DNA of 34,625 nt from Bacteroidales bacterium (GTDB lineage: Bacteria; Bacteroidota; Bacteroidia; Bacteroidales; GWA2-32-17), in NCBI GenBank assembly GCA_026417155.1, contig JAOADU010000044.1:1-34625 (forward strand). The letters run 5' to 3'. Made by a program: the position numbers and the translations under genes. The notes under the pieces were generated by a model. That model made no database searches and was not told where the DNA came from. It saw nothing but the letters and a program-made list of their open reading frames with translations. Numbering within the stretch: the stretch's first letter is position 1; every line of letters starts with the position of its first letter. Shown here piece after piece: positions 9,035 to 17,982 of the stretch.

Positions 9035-10177
9035 ATGAATTTTGAATTAACAGAAGAACAAAAATTAATACAACAAGCTGCTCGCGACTTGGCCGAACGC
9101 GAAGCTTTATTAGATGTTATTGAACGCGATGAAAAAGCCGAATATCCCTACAAACATGTTCAGCGAATGAAAGAATTGGGATTCTTTGGCATGACCGTTG
9201 ATCCTAAATACGATGGCGGTGGAATGGATTCGCTTTCTTACGTTCTTGTACTCGAAGAACTTTCCAAACACGACTCATCATTAGCTGTTATCTTATCTGT
9301 TCACAATTCGCTAGCATGCTGGGGTTTAGAAAACTTTGGCAATGAGTACCAAAAAGAAAAATACCTTAAACCCATGGCTCGTGGCGAAGTTATTGGTGCG
9401 TTTCTGCTCTCCGAACCAGAAGCTGGAAGCGATGCTACACACCAAAAAACACTTGCCGAAGACATGGGCGACCATTATTTAGTAAACGGCATTAAAAACT
9501 GGATAACAAGTGCAAGCACAGCAGGTTATTATATTCTTATTGCACAAACTAAACCAGAGCTCAAGCATAAAGGCATAAACGCTTTTATTGTTGAAAAAGA
9601 CACTCCCGGAATAACCATCGGACCTCATGAAAATAAAATGGGGATGCGGAGTAGTGATACTCATTCGGTTATGTTTACCAATGTAAAAGTGCCTAAAGAA
9701 AATCGAATTGGCGAAGAAGGTTTTGGATTTAAGTTTGCTATGAAATGTCTTGAAGTAGGACGTATTGGCATAGCTGCACAAGCATTGGGCATTGCCGAAG
9801 GTGCCTATATGAGAGCTCTTAAATATGCCAAAGAACGTAAAGCATTTGGTACTGAAATTGCCAACCATCAAGCCATAGCATTTAAACTTGCCGATATGGC
9901 CGTAAAGATTGAAACAGCTAAACTACTTGTGTACAAAGCTGCAACGCTTAAAGATTTACACCAACCATTTGGTTTAATAGGAGCCATGGCAAAACGTTAC
10001 TGTGCCGACATTGCCATGGAAGTTACTACCGATGCCGTGCAAATTCATGGAGGTTATGGATATGTGAAAGAATATCACGTTGAACGACTTTTTCGAGAAG
10101 CCAAACTTACACAAATTTACGAAGGCACTTCAGAAATTCAACGGATTGTTATTTCAAGATCAATATTAAATGAATAA
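9035..10177 (+). CDS. Acyl-CoA dehydrogenase (short-chain/butyryl-CoA type)
   Basis: An FAD enzyme that oxidises acyl-CoA to 2-enoyl-CoA and passes electrons to ETF, or works in reverse in fermenters. It is 380 residues, the standard length. The N-terminal helical domain starts MNFELTEEQK. FAD/substrate contacts include AFLLSEPEAGSD (about 127-138) and the ITSAS strand near 157. The RKAFG segment lies near 270 and HGGYGYVKEYHVERLFREAK near 336-355. The catalytic base is E363 in QIYEGTSEIQR, the position used by short-chain and butyryl-CoA dehydrogenases. The directly following etfB and etfA (17- and 25-base gaps) supply the electron acceptor. Chain-length specificity cannot be fixed from sequence by eye, so no symbol is given. 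Confidence 0.93.
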   Translation: MNFELTEEQKLIQQAARDLAEREALLDVIERDEKAEYPYKHVQRMKELGFFGMTVDPKYDGGGMDSLSYVLVLEELSKHDSSLAVILSVHNSLACWGLENFGNEYQKEKYLKPMARGEVIGAFLLSEPEAGSDATHQKTLAEDMGDHYLVNGIKNWITSASTAGYYILIAQTKPELKHKGINAFIVEKDTPGITIGPHENKMGMRSSDTHSVMFTNVKVPKENRIGEEGFGFKFAMKCLEVGRIGIAAQALGIAEGAYMRALKYAKERKAFGTEIANHQAIAFKLADMAVKIETAKLLVYKAATLKDLHQPFGLIGAMAKRYCADIAMEVTTDAVQIHGGYGYVKEYHVERLFREAKLTQIYEGTSEIQRIVISRSILNE

Positions 10178-10194
10178 TTAAAACATATAGCGAT

Positions 10195-10944
10195 ATGAAA
10201 ATTTTAGTTTGTATAAGTAATGTACCCGACACAACAACAAAAATTAAGTTTACTAGTGATGGTAAACAATTCGATGCAACTGGTGTTCAATGGATCATAA
10301 ATCCATGGGACGAGTTAGCATTAACCCGTGCCTTGGAATTGAAAGAAACTACGGGCGGGCTTATTGAAAATATTACTGTTATAAATGTTGGTACAAAAGA
10401 TACCGAAATTACCATTCGAAAAGCATTATCAGTTGGTGCCGATCATGCAGTACGGATCGATGCTATTCCAACTGACGCCTATGCTGTTGCTAGCGAAATT
10501 GCAAAATATGTAGAAACTCATCCCTTCGATTTAATCTTAACAGGTATTGAATCGAGCGATTATAATGGCAATGCTGTAGGAGGCATGCTTGCCGAATTAC
10601 TCAACATTCCTAGTGTTTCATCTGTATCCTCTATTGAAATAAATGAAGGAAAACTTATAATTACCCGCGAAATTGATGGAGGAAAGCAAATTTTAGATGT
10701 ACCTACACCATTAGTAGCAATAGTACAAAAAGGAATTGCCAAAGAACCCCGTATCCCTAGCATGAGAGGTATTATGGCTGCTCGTACAAAAGTTATTGAA
10801 GTTGTAAATCCAATAAATGTTGCCCCCTTAACCGATTACATTCTCTTCGAGTTACCACAACCTAAGGGTAAATGTAAAATGATACCTGCCGATCAATTAG
10901 ACGAACTAATCCATGTTTTACATCAAGAAATTAAAGCTATTTAA
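10195..10944 (+). CDS. etfB: Electron transfer flavoprotein beta subunit
   Basis: The small ETF subunit (249 residues), which binds the AMP or second flavin and docks with EtfA. It starts MKILVCISNVPDTTTKIKF. It carries the family stretch INPWDELALTRALELKE near 35-51, VNVG near 65, and a DLILTGIESSDYNG segment near 113-126 that fits the nucleotide-binding loop. It lies between the acyl-CoA dehydrogenase and etfA genes with short gaps and no promoter of its own. Its sequence resembles the ordinary electron-accepting ETF of the phylum; I see nothing that proves a bifurcating type. Confidence 0.94.
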   Translation: MKILVCISNVPDTTTKIKFTSDGKQFDATGVQWIINPWDELALTRALELKETTGGLIENITVINVGTKDTEITIRKALSVGADHAVRIDAIPTDAYAVASEIAKYVETHPFDLILTGIESSDYNGNAVGGMLAELLNIPSVSSVSSIEINEGKLIITREIDGGKQILDVPTPLVAIVQKGIAKEPRIPSMRGIMAARTKVIEVVNPINVAPLTDYILFELPQPKGKCKMIPADQLDELIHVLHQEIKAI

Positions 10945-10969
10945 TGTCGAACTTTTAAATTAAAGAAAT

Positions 10970-11938
10970 ATGAATATTTTAGTATACCTCGAACATTGGG
11001 ATGGTAAATTTAAAAAATCAACTTTCGAATTGGTTTCCTATGCTGCTGCCATAGCAAAACAATTCCAATCTAATGTATATGGTATTGTTTTAGGAAATGC
11101 TGAAACCAACGAAATTGAACAATTATCAAAATACGGTTTAGAAAATATCATTCATATCCAAAATGATGTATTTAAAGTATTAGACAATCAACTATTTACC
11201 GATGTCATTTCGCAAACTGTCGAATTCGTAAATGCCAAATGCATCATTTTTGCTCACAACAATACAGGCAAAGCCTTAGCTTCTCGATTATCAGCAAAAC
11301 TTAAAGCGGGTTTAGTTAGCGGAGTAGTTGCCTTGCCCGAAAGCAAATCGCCTTTTATTATCCGTAAAAAGCTATTCACTGGTAAAGCTACCGCACAAGT
11401 TAAAGTAAATACTGAAAAATGTGTACTTACACTCTCTCAAAATGCCTACGGAGTATATGAAAATTCTGTTGCTATCAATAAAATTAACGCCGATATTAAA
11501 ATCAATGCAGAGCTTTGCAAAACAAATTTAAAGGAAGTTCAAAAATTTACAGCTAAAGTTTTACTAACCGATGCCGAAATCGTCGTTTCGGGTGGTCGAG
11601 GATTAAAAGGTCCTGAAAATTGGCATGTAATAGAAGAATTAGCCGATGTTTTGGGCGCTGCTACAGCATGCACACGTCCAGTTTCTGATGAAGGATGGCG
11701 TCCTCATCACGAACATGTAGGTCAAACAGGAAAAATCGTTGCACCAATGCTTTATTTTGCTTGCGGTATTTCGGGAGCAATTCAGCATGTTGCTGGAATA
11801 AGCTCATCAAAATACATCATTGCTATTAACAAAGATGCCGAAGCACCTATTTTCGAAGCTGCCGATTATGGCATTGTTGGCGATGTTATGCAAGTTTTAC
11901 CCGAGCTAACTAAGAAAATTAAAGAATTTAAAAAATAA
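10970..11938 (+). CDS. etfA: Electron transfer flavoprotein alpha subunit
   Basis: The FAD-binding ETF subunit (322 residues). The C-terminal FAD domain starts with VVSGGRGLKGPENW at about 205-218. It continues with GAATACTRPVSDEGW, HEHVGQTGKIVAP, YFACGISGAIQHVAG and SSKYIIAINKDAEAPIF, all hallmark segments contacting FAD. There is no N-terminal ferredoxin extension, which some bifurcating EtfA proteins have. It is the last gene of the acyl-CoA dehydrogenase operon; the hairpin at 11980-11999 follows it. Confidence 0.95.
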   Translation: MNILVYLEHWDGKFKKSTFELVSYAAAIAKQFQSNVYGIVLGNAETNEIEQLSKYGLENIIHIQNDVFKVLDNQLFTDVISQTVEFVNAKCIIFAHNNTGKALASRLSAKLKAGLVSGVVALPESKSPFIIRKKLFTGKATAQVKVNTEKCVLTLSQNAYGVYENSVAINKINADIKINAELCKTNLKEVQKFTAKVLLTDAEIVVSGGRGLKGPENWHVIEELADVLGAATACTRPVSDEGWRPHHEHVGQTGKIVAPMLYFACGISGAIQHVAGISSSKYIIAINKDAEAPIFEAADYGIVGDVMQVLPELTKKIKEFKK

Positions 11939-11979
11939 ACTATCTAAAAATTATCTTCTTATCCTTTTTGCTTTTTAAG

Positions 11980-11999
11980 TCAATAGTTTTTACTATTGA
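11980..11999. other. Perfect hairpin downstream of etfA
   Basis: TCAATAGT (11980-11987) and ACTATTGA (11992-11999) form an 8-bp stem around a TTTT loop, 41 bases after the etfA stop. No T tract follows, so it is not a classical intrinsic terminator. It may stabilise the mRNA 3' end or act as a factor-assisted stop. Confidence 0.4.
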
Positions 12000-12018
12000 A
12001 ATATTTGGTGTTATTTTA

Positions 12019-12049
12019 TTGTAATTGTGAAACTTACGGCTTATTTTTT
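12019..12049 (+). promoter_or_regulatory. Weak Bacteroidetes-type promoter for the GIN-domain gene
   Basis: TTG (12019-12021), a 20-base spacer, then TAttTTTT (12042-12049) matches seven of the eight -7 positions. It places transcription just upstream of ATG 12072, supporting that codon as the ancestral start. Confidence 0.35.
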
Positions 12050-12071
12050 CGTATAATTAAAAAAGAAATAA

Positions 12072-12912
12072 ATGATGTGTCCCTAATAAGACAATATTAA
12101 TATTAAGAATCTTTATTGTAGCGATAATATTGCTTGCGGGACAATTTTTTTTAAAAGCACAAACAGGTAAACAAAAAAAATTCAGTGACACTATTCCCGT
12201 ATTTTCTACAATAATAGCAACAGGAAACGTTAATATAATATACTATCAAGACGAATATTTTTCAGTTACCTTTAAAGGTAAAAATGCTATATTAAAAGAC
12301 ATATACAGTAGCATAAAAATAGACCATTTTAGTTTAAAAATTGATGCTAGCAAACTATTTCAAAATGAATTTATTACTGTCGAAATAATTGCACCTTCAC
12401 TTGATTCTATCAAGCTATTCAATGGTGCATCTTTTAAAACTCATACGAATATTTGGTTAAATAAACTATATGTTGAGAATTATTCAGAACGGAATTCAAT
12501 ATTTTATATCAACTCAAATGAGCTTCATTTCACTAGTAAAGGGCATGGCCGTATTTTACTATCGGGCATTATAGATATACTTTATATTACTGTTTATGAC
12601 AAGATTAATTTAGAACTTGAAACTATATCGAAGTATATTAACTTAAAATCGTACCATCAATGCCAAATTTTAGGAAAAGGAAAATCATTCGCATGCGAAT
12701 GCCATTCATTTCAGAGTTCTATTATAGATGCTTCACAAATGCTATGCGGACGAGCTAAGGCATTTTCTTTGGATGAATCTGTAATTGATATCAAAAGCGA
12801 AGAAAAGCCTCTAATACTTCCTTTAAACAAAAGTAGAATTAACTTTCTCGCACCCGATGCCATATTAATTGATTCGACACAAAGTGGAAAAATTAAAAAA
12901 TTGCAAGACTAA
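12072..12912 (+). CDS. GIN-domain (DUF2807-like) secreted protein, start broken by an apparent +1 frameshift
   Basis: The open frame from 12130 on encodes about 260 residues. They resemble the 'head GIN' beta-solenoid domain (DUF2807): GNVNIIYYQDEYFSVTFKG, VEIIAPSLDSIKLFNGASF, then repeating short strands. Such proteins are surface or periplasmic, with unknown function. This frame has no ATG or GTG start, only TTG at 12130, which would leave a clipped signal peptide. ATG 12072 begins ATG ATG TGT CCC TAA in another frame. Removing one C from CCC (12081-12083) joins it to the main frame and gives MMCPNKTILILRIFIVAIIL followed by LAGQFFLKAQ, a full signal peptide. The coordinates span this reconstructed gene. 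The cause is either a sequencing error or a real disruption. The 3' end abuts the guaA stop with no gap. Confidence 0.62.
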
Positions 12913-14445
12913 TTATTCCCATTCAATTGTTGCTGGTGGCTTTGAGCTAATATCGTAAACTACACGGTTAATACCTTTAACCTGATTTATTATAGTATTC
13001 GAAACTTCGGCTAAAAATTCGTATGGCAAATGTACCCAATCGGCTGTCATGCCGTCGGTACTTTGAACCGCCCTCAGAGCAATTACACGTTCATAAGTTC
13101 GCTCGTCGCCCATAACTCCAACTGAGTAAATAGGCAACAAAACAACTCCTGCTTGCCATACTTTATCATAAAGCTTATGTTCTTTTAATTTTGAAATAAA
13201 TATTGAATCTGCCTCTTGTAGTAAAAGAACATTTTCCTGAGTAACCTCACCAATTATTCTTATTGCCAAACCAGGTCCAGGGAAGGGATGTCTGTTTAAA
13301 ATTATTTCGGGCAATTGTAGTGCTTTGCCTACTTTTCTTACTTCGTCTTTAAACAGATATTTTAATGGTTCTATTATTTTTAAATTTAATTTATCGGGTA
13401 AGCCACCAACATTATGATGCGATTTTATCGTAGCCGAAGGTCCATTTACTGAAACAGATTCTATTACATCGGGATATATTGTTCCTTGGGCCAGCCATTT
13501 TACATTATTCTGCTTTTGAGCTTCTCGTTCAAAGACTTCTATAAATGTTTTACCAATTATCTTTCGTTTTTGCTCTGGATCAGTAACACCTTTTAAATTA
13601 TTTAAAAATTCGTCTGATGCATCAATACCAATAATGTTTAAGTGTAATTGTTCGTATGTATTGAGTACCTGTTCATATTCATTTTTTCGCAAAAGACCAT
13701 TATTCACAAAAATAGCAACCAAATTATTGCCTATTGCTTTGTTTAATAAAAGTGCAGCTACCGACGAATCGACACCGCCCGATATAGCTAATAATACTCT
13801 ATCCTGTCCAACTTGATTCTGAATTTCGCGAATTGTACTTTCAATGTACGAATCTGGTGTCCATGAAGGATTGCATTGGCAAATATTCAAAGAAAAATTT
13901 TTTAATATTTGAACCCCACAAGTTGTATGATACACTTCAGGATGAAACTGTATGGCATAAATTTTTGCATGTATATCACTAAATGCTGCTATAGGTATAT
14001 CGTTAGTCTTTGCCGAAACAGTAAAATTCTTAGGTAACTCCACAACGCTATCAGCATGCGACATCCATACCTGCGAGCTGTTCTCAATATTTTGAAATAA
14101 AGGGTTTGATTTCTCTATAACATGTAACATAGCACGCCCATATTCGCGGTATGAAGATGGGCTAACATTACCACCAAAATATTGAGCTAAATATTGTGCT
14201 CCATAACAAATTCCTAAAATTGGAATTTTACCATAAAATTTATCAACGGGTAATGTTGGATGATTTGTATCTCTAACGGAATGGGGACTCCCTGAAAAAA
14301 TTACACCTTTTATGTCGGACGTTAATTCTATTTGTTTATAATATGGAACAATTTCGCAATATACATTCAATTCTCTAATTTTTCGGGCAATCAGTTGCGT
14401 ATATTGTGAACCCGAATCAAAGATAACGATTTTATCGTGTTGCAT
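12913..14445 (-). CDS. guaA: GMP synthase (glutamine-hydrolysing)
   Basis: Converts XMP to GMP using glutamine and ATP, the last step of GMP synthesis. From ATG 14445 it is 510 residues, the usual length. The N-terminal class I glutamine amidotransferase has the nucleophile C80 in GICYGAQ, with H168 and E170 in FHPEVYHT. The ATP-pyrophosphatase domain has the P-loop SGGVDSS at 222-228. The C-terminal dimerisation domain includes [13 protein letters not shown] and ends in KPPATIEWE. The frame can be extended to a TTG at 14457, but that TTG lies inside a TActTTTG promoter box, so ATG 14445 is preferred. It is convergent with the GIN-domain gene and lies downstream of the coaX cluster, separated from it by about 60 bases. 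Confidence 0.96.
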   Translation of the reverse strand: MQHDKIVIFDSGSQYTQLIARKIRELNVYCEIVPYYKQIELTSDIKGVIFSGSPHSVRDTNHPTLPVDKFYGKIPILGICYGAQYLAQYFGGNVSPSSYREYGRAMLHVIEKSNPLFQNIENSSQVWMSHADSVVELPKNFTVSAKTNDIPIAAFSDIHAKIYAIQFHPEVYHTTCGVQILKNFSLNICQCNPSWTPDSYIESTIREIQNQVGQDRVLLAISGGVDSSVAALLLNKAIGNNLVAIFVNNGLLRKNEYEQVLNTYEQLHLNIIGIDASDEFLNNLKGVTDPEQKRKIIGKTFIEVFEREAQKQNNVKWLAQGTIYPDVIESVSVNGPSATIKSHHNVGGLPDKLNLKIIEPLKYLFKDEVRKVGKALQLPEIILNRHPFPGPGLAIRIIGEVTQENVLLLQEADSIFISKLKEHKLYDKVWQAGVVLLPIYSVGVMGDERTYERVIALRAVQSTDGMTADWVHLPYEFLAEVSNTIINQVKGINRVVYDISSKPPATIEWE

Positions 14446-14454
14446 TTTTTCTTG

Positions 14455-14462
14455 CAAAAGTA
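14455..14462 (-). promoter_or_regulatory. -7 promoter box for guaA
   Basis: TActTTTG on the minus strand (14462-14455) matches the -7 consensus fully and ends 9 bases before ATG 14445. No good TTG/TTTG lies at the expected -33 distance, so the call rests on one box. Confidence 0.4.
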
Positions 14463-14505
14463 GAAGAATTTATTGATTTAACGCACTAACCATTCAAAGC
14501 ATTTA

Positions 14506-15813
14506 TTAACGTACTCGAATTTTAATGGTTTCGTTAATCCAGCAACCTATAGTATAAGACTTACCTTCGGTATCGCCATGAAAAAACATATCTTCTTTAG
14601 TAGGATACATTGCTGAGTACGATGCAATAAGTTTATTTGCTTCGTCAGCAACATCTGGATCGATAGAACGTGCCGTAATAAACTTATCGACAGCAGCAAT
14701 GTATACTAATGATTGATAATAAGCATCGTCGCCACAATCCTTAGCACTTTGTGCATATAATTGTCCGATAAGAATATATGGTTTCCCCCAGTTTTTCTTT
14801 AATTCGGCTGCCTTTAATGCATAATTTCTTGCAGTACTTAACTGACCAAGTTTTGTTCCCGAAATGACAGCTAATTCATAATAATATTGAGCTTTTTGTT
14901 CAGAAATTGAATCGAGGTTTATAGCTTGCAAATAATACGTAGATGCTTTAGAAAATTCGCCTCTTTTTACAAATAGCTGAGCAAGAGAATAAGCCGAGAA
15001 TGCTGAGGGTTGCAATTTATTGAGTTGTTCAGATGCTTCGGCATAAACTTTAGAGTCGGTGCATTGTTGACGTGCTAATAGTTTCAATAGTACTTTTAGC
15101 ATATCTACGTTATCTTTATTGGCTTCATATTTTTTTGTAAAAATGGGAACAATCTTATCGCAAGTAGCTACACCCGAATTAATCAAAGCCAAATCAATAT
15201 TATCTTGTGCTTTTTTAATGTTTTCGTTGTCGGGTTTAGCTTCAAATTGCGAGGTAAGAGCTTCCGAACACTTATTATAAAACTCTAGTACTTGTTCGGC
15301 AGGTAATTTATTTTCTTTATACAGATCTACAGCTATACTCATAAGTGTTGTAATGGCTGCAGGATCGGAACTTTTTCCATCTATTTCGAGCGATTTTGCT
15401 AATATATCGAGTGCTTCTTTTTTCTTTTCAGGATATAATTTGTAAAAATCAATACCTTTATATCCAAGTACTTTACCTTCTTCGCCAAAATTTTCAATAC
15501 GTTTGTCGTACATTAACATTAATGTATCGGCATATTTCTTTCGTATGTTAGGATCTTTGGTATTATTAATCTTATACCACAAAATTTTAGGTCCGTGAAT
15601 ATACAGGTTTTTACTTGCTTTGGGGCACTCATTCAATACGATGCTCCAGGGTTGATACGCATCATTGAGATTGTTTTGACGATAAAATTCGACATACAAA
15701 GATAAATTCATTTTGCATCGTTCAGGATTCTTGCCCCATTTTGCATCATCGTCTTGTGCTTTTGCAAAAAAAGAAATTAAACAAAAAAATACTATTACTC
15801 TTACCGTTTTCAT
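14506..15813 (-). CDS. Secreted tetratricopeptide-repeat protein
   Basis: From ATG 15813 the product is 435 residues. It has a signal peptide (MKTVRVIVFFCLISFFAKAQ) and a largely helical body with TPR-like pairs. The clearest are AYSLAQLFVKRGEFSKASTY (about residue 270) and a following YYYELAVISG/ARNYALKAAEL unit. It is probably periplasmic or outer-membrane associated and may scaffold envelope proteins; no catalytic motif is seen. The start follows the upstream stop by only two bases (TGA TT ATG), so it is co-translated with the barrel gene before it. A TTG start six bases upstream is rejected. From memory, a coaX, barrel, TPR gene order recurs in Bacteroidales; this should be checked. Confidence 0.8.
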   Translation of the reverse strand: MKTVRVIVFFCLISFFAKAQDDDAKWGKNPERCKMNLSLYVEFYRQNNLNDAYQPWSIVLNECPKASKNLYIHGPKILWYKINNTKDPNIRKKYADTLMLMYDKRIENFGEEGKVLGYKGIDFYKLYPEKKKEALDILAKSLEIDGKSSDPAAITTLMSIAVDLYKENKLPAEQVLEFYNKCSEALTSQFEAKPDNENIKKAQDNIDLALINSGVATCDKIVPIFTKKYEANKDNVDMLKVLLKLLARQQCTDSKVYAEASEQLNKLQPSAFSAYSLAQLFVKRGEFSKASTYYLQAINLDSISEQKAQYYYELAVISGTKLGQLSTARNYALKAAELKKNWGKPYILIGQLYAQSAKDCGDDAYYQSLVYIAAVDKFITARSIDPDVADEANKLIASYSAMYPTKEDMFFHGDTEGKSYTIGCWINETIKIRVR

Positions 15814-15815
15814 AA

Positions 15816-17189
15816 TCAATTAAATTTACGCTTAATAAACCAAATATCATGTATATTAAGACTCAAAGAAAATTGCCAAAAATTTTCCTTAATCAAATTA
15901 TTCTTTAGTGTTCCCCTTGTACCATAAGCCAAAGATATGTTGAGCATTGGAGGTAATTTGCGACGTATCATAGTACTTTCTCCCTTGTCGGTTTTTGTTA
16001 TAGGTAATCCTAATCCAAATGTTATGCCAAATTCGTTAATATGTTGATTGTATATATCCAAATATGTTTGATTAAAATATGTTCCCAAACGATATTGAGT
16101 CATTTTCCAGTACTGATAAAATTTTGTAGGATCGGGAATAAATTGAATACCTGTAGCCACAAAAATACTGTTTTTTAAATTTGTAGGTTCATTATAGAAC
16201 TTTGTATTTGCCCAATGTTGAAATAATACATCGCTCGACCATGTAAATTTATCGTTTGTTTCTATAGTTAAACCAAAGCCTATTGATTGCGGCATTTCAA
16301 TTTTTCCTTTTTTGTTAACAATATTTTGTATGGTGTCTTTCGTAACCGTACCTTGTAAATTTAGAAATTTAGTTATTAATGTAGTTTGTTTCGCTTGTAT
16401 AGGTTCTAACATTTGATATGTTAAGCCTAAAATTACTTTGAGTTTATTTGTTTTTTCGAAATTATTTTCTTGTTGTAAAAGATATTGATATTGTAAACCT
16501 CCCTTAAAAATTACTCCATTAAGAATATTTCTCTCTGTTTTGTTCATATCAAATACATACAATTCTTCAGGAAATGTTGCTGATGTATATTTATCTAACG
16601 AACCAAATACATACGAAGATTTTAATCCTAATGCTAATCGATGGAAATGGTTTGTTTCAATATTTTCATTTTTTTTCGTGTGCTTCTTATGAATTATATC
16701 CCATGCATTGCTCCAAAAAACTTCATTTAATCCGCCATCGCCTTTGTATGTATTCGTTAATTGAAGAGTATCAATAATTTTATTTTCTTGAATTTGATAT
16801 CCAATATTGCTAATAGGTGCAAGTCCTATGTAATTTTTCCAGTTTTTTGTAATCGGAAAACCCATAGCTAAATAATGGATATCGGAATTGGATTGTGAAT
16901 GCGTATAATTCTGACTTTGCAACATAAAGTATCTGCCCATTATAGAAATATCTGTAACAAAGCTTAATGTATCTATTTGAGTGGCTGCAGCAGGATTTTC
17001 ACGATTTATATATCGATTTGATCGTTGTGCAATTGATGTAAAACCCATCGAATATCCTGGTACATAAGAAGGATAAGAAATATCTCCAAGTCCAAATTTT
17101 GAATATGGCGATAAAGTAAATGACTGTGAAATTGCATTTGCCGTAAATGACAAGCTCAGTGCTATGATGAATAATTTTTTATAACACAT
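15816..17189 (-). CDS. FadL/OmpP1-like outer-membrane beta-barrel protein
   Basis: A 457-residue protein with a signal peptide (MCYKKLFIIALSLSFTANAISQS) followed by amphipathic beta-strands throughout. The opening FTLSPYSKFGLGDI, with a later GFTSIAQRSNRYINRENPAA, resembles the FadL/OmpP1-like transport proteins of Bacteroidetes. In these, a conserved N-terminal region precedes a 14-strand barrel. The last strands (FSLSLNIHDIWF) end close to the C-terminus, as expected for a barrel recognised by BAM. The substrate is unknown. It overlaps the coaX 3' end by 11 bases and is followed within two bases by the TPR gene, so the three form one unit. Confidence 0.75.
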   Translation of the reverse strand: MCYKKLFIIALSLSFTANAISQSFTLSPYSKFGLGDISYPSYVPGYSMGFTSIAQRSNRYINRENPAAATQIDTLSFVTDISIMGRYFMLQSQNYTHSQSNSDIHYLAMGFPITKNWKNYIGLAPISNIGYQIQENKIIDTLQLTNTYKGDGGLNEVFWSNAWDIIHKKHTKKNENIETNHFHRLALGLKSSYVFGSLDKYTSATFPEELYVFDMNKTERNILNGVIFKGGLQYQYLLQQENNFEKTNKLKVILGLTYQMLEPIQAKQTTLITKFLNLQGTVTKDTIQNIVNKKGKIEMPQSIGFGLTIETNDKFTWSSDVLFQHWANTKFYNEPTNLKNSIFVATGIQFIPDPTKFYQYWKMTQYRLGTYFNQTYLDIYNQHINEFGITFGLGLPITKTDKGESTMIRRKLPPMLNISLAYGTRGTLKNNLIKENFWQFSLSLNIHDIWFIKRKFN

Positions 17190-17904
17190 TATGTTTCAAT
17201 ATATTAATAAGCCCTTTCAATACAAGATTTTGCTCCACAAAGATGGTATTTTTTAAATATTTTACCAAAAATAAACTATCGCCTCCTGTTAGTATTATTT
17301 TTAAAGGGTTAATTAAACGTTGAGTTATCATGATTTGTTGCTCTATTTCTGAAATAACACCTTGAATAACGCCATATTCTATGCAATCGAGAGTATTTTT
17401 TGCAGGAAATGACTTTAAATCGTTAATTTTTCCTAATGGCAACTTCCCGGTATAGTTGTGCAATGCTTTAAATCGTAGTTGAATGCCCGGCGAAATGGCA
17501 CCTCCAATATATTCATTCTGACAAGTAATAACATCGTAGGTTATGGCAGTGCCTACGCTTATTACAAGACAGTTATTGCCTGGGAAAATATTAGAAGCTC
17601 CTACAACTGCACCTATTCTATCATAACCCAAAGTGTTAGGCGTTTCGTATAAGTTAATAACTGGTAAATTTGTTTGACTATCAATGTTAATATATGTTTT
17701 AGATTTTTGCTTTATTGCTTTCTCCAAATTGTCTGTTAATGCCTGTTTAACATCGCATACAATAGCATGCAATGTATTATCTTTTATTTTCGTAATAAAC
17801 TCTAATACTTCATTTATAGATTGAAATGTATGAAAATACTGAAGTTCTTTTTCAAGACATACTTTTATTAAAGTGTTTCCGATATCAATAGCTAAAAAAG
17901 TCAT
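17179..17904 (-). CDS. coaX: Type III pantothenate kinase
   Basis: Phosphorylates pantothenate as the first step of coenzyme A synthesis, using ATP and a monovalent cation. From ATG 17904 it is 241 residues, within the family's usual 240-260. The N-terminal phosphate motif DIGNT is at 7-11. The pantothenate/nucleotide region PNTLGYDRIG is at about 89-98. The second phosphate motif reads SVGTAITYD at 116-124, and LTGGDS lies near 211. The first position of the second motif is serine (S116), whereas many family members have aspartate (D-x-G-T-A), so activity deserves a check. A TTG start two codons upstream is rejected. The gene heads a minus-strand cluster with the barrel and TPR genes. Confidence 0.92.
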   Translation of the reverse strand: MTFLAIDIGNTLIKVCLEKELQYFHTFQSINEVLEFITKIKDNTLHAIVCDVKQALTDNLEKAIKQKSKTYINIDSQTNLPVINLYETPNTLGYDRIGAVVGASNIFPGNNCLVISVGTAITYDVITCQNEYIGGAISPGIQLRFKALHNYTGKLPLGKINDLKSFPAKNTLDCIEYGVIQGVISEIEQQIMITQRLINPLKIILTGGDSLFLVKYLKNTIFVEQNLVLKGLINILKHNVL

Positions 17905-17982
17905 TGCCAAATACTACAATCATTCAGAAAAAAATGCTTATCTTCATGGTTTGAATTAATGCTGTAAAGGTATCAAAATTTT

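Noticed and set aside
9479-9871. Minus-strand frame of 130 codons inside the acyl-CoA dehydrogenase gene
   Set aside because: The sense-strand protein has strong family motifs across this stretch; the antisense product is unlike any protein I recognise.
10195-11938. Electron-bifurcating ETF
   Set aside because: EtfA has no ferredoxin extension and no bifurcation-specific feature could be recognised by eye; the ordinary ETF is the simpler reading.
11980-11999. Hairpin after etfA as an intrinsic terminator
   Set aside because: The stem is good but no T tract follows, so it is listed only as a hairpin.
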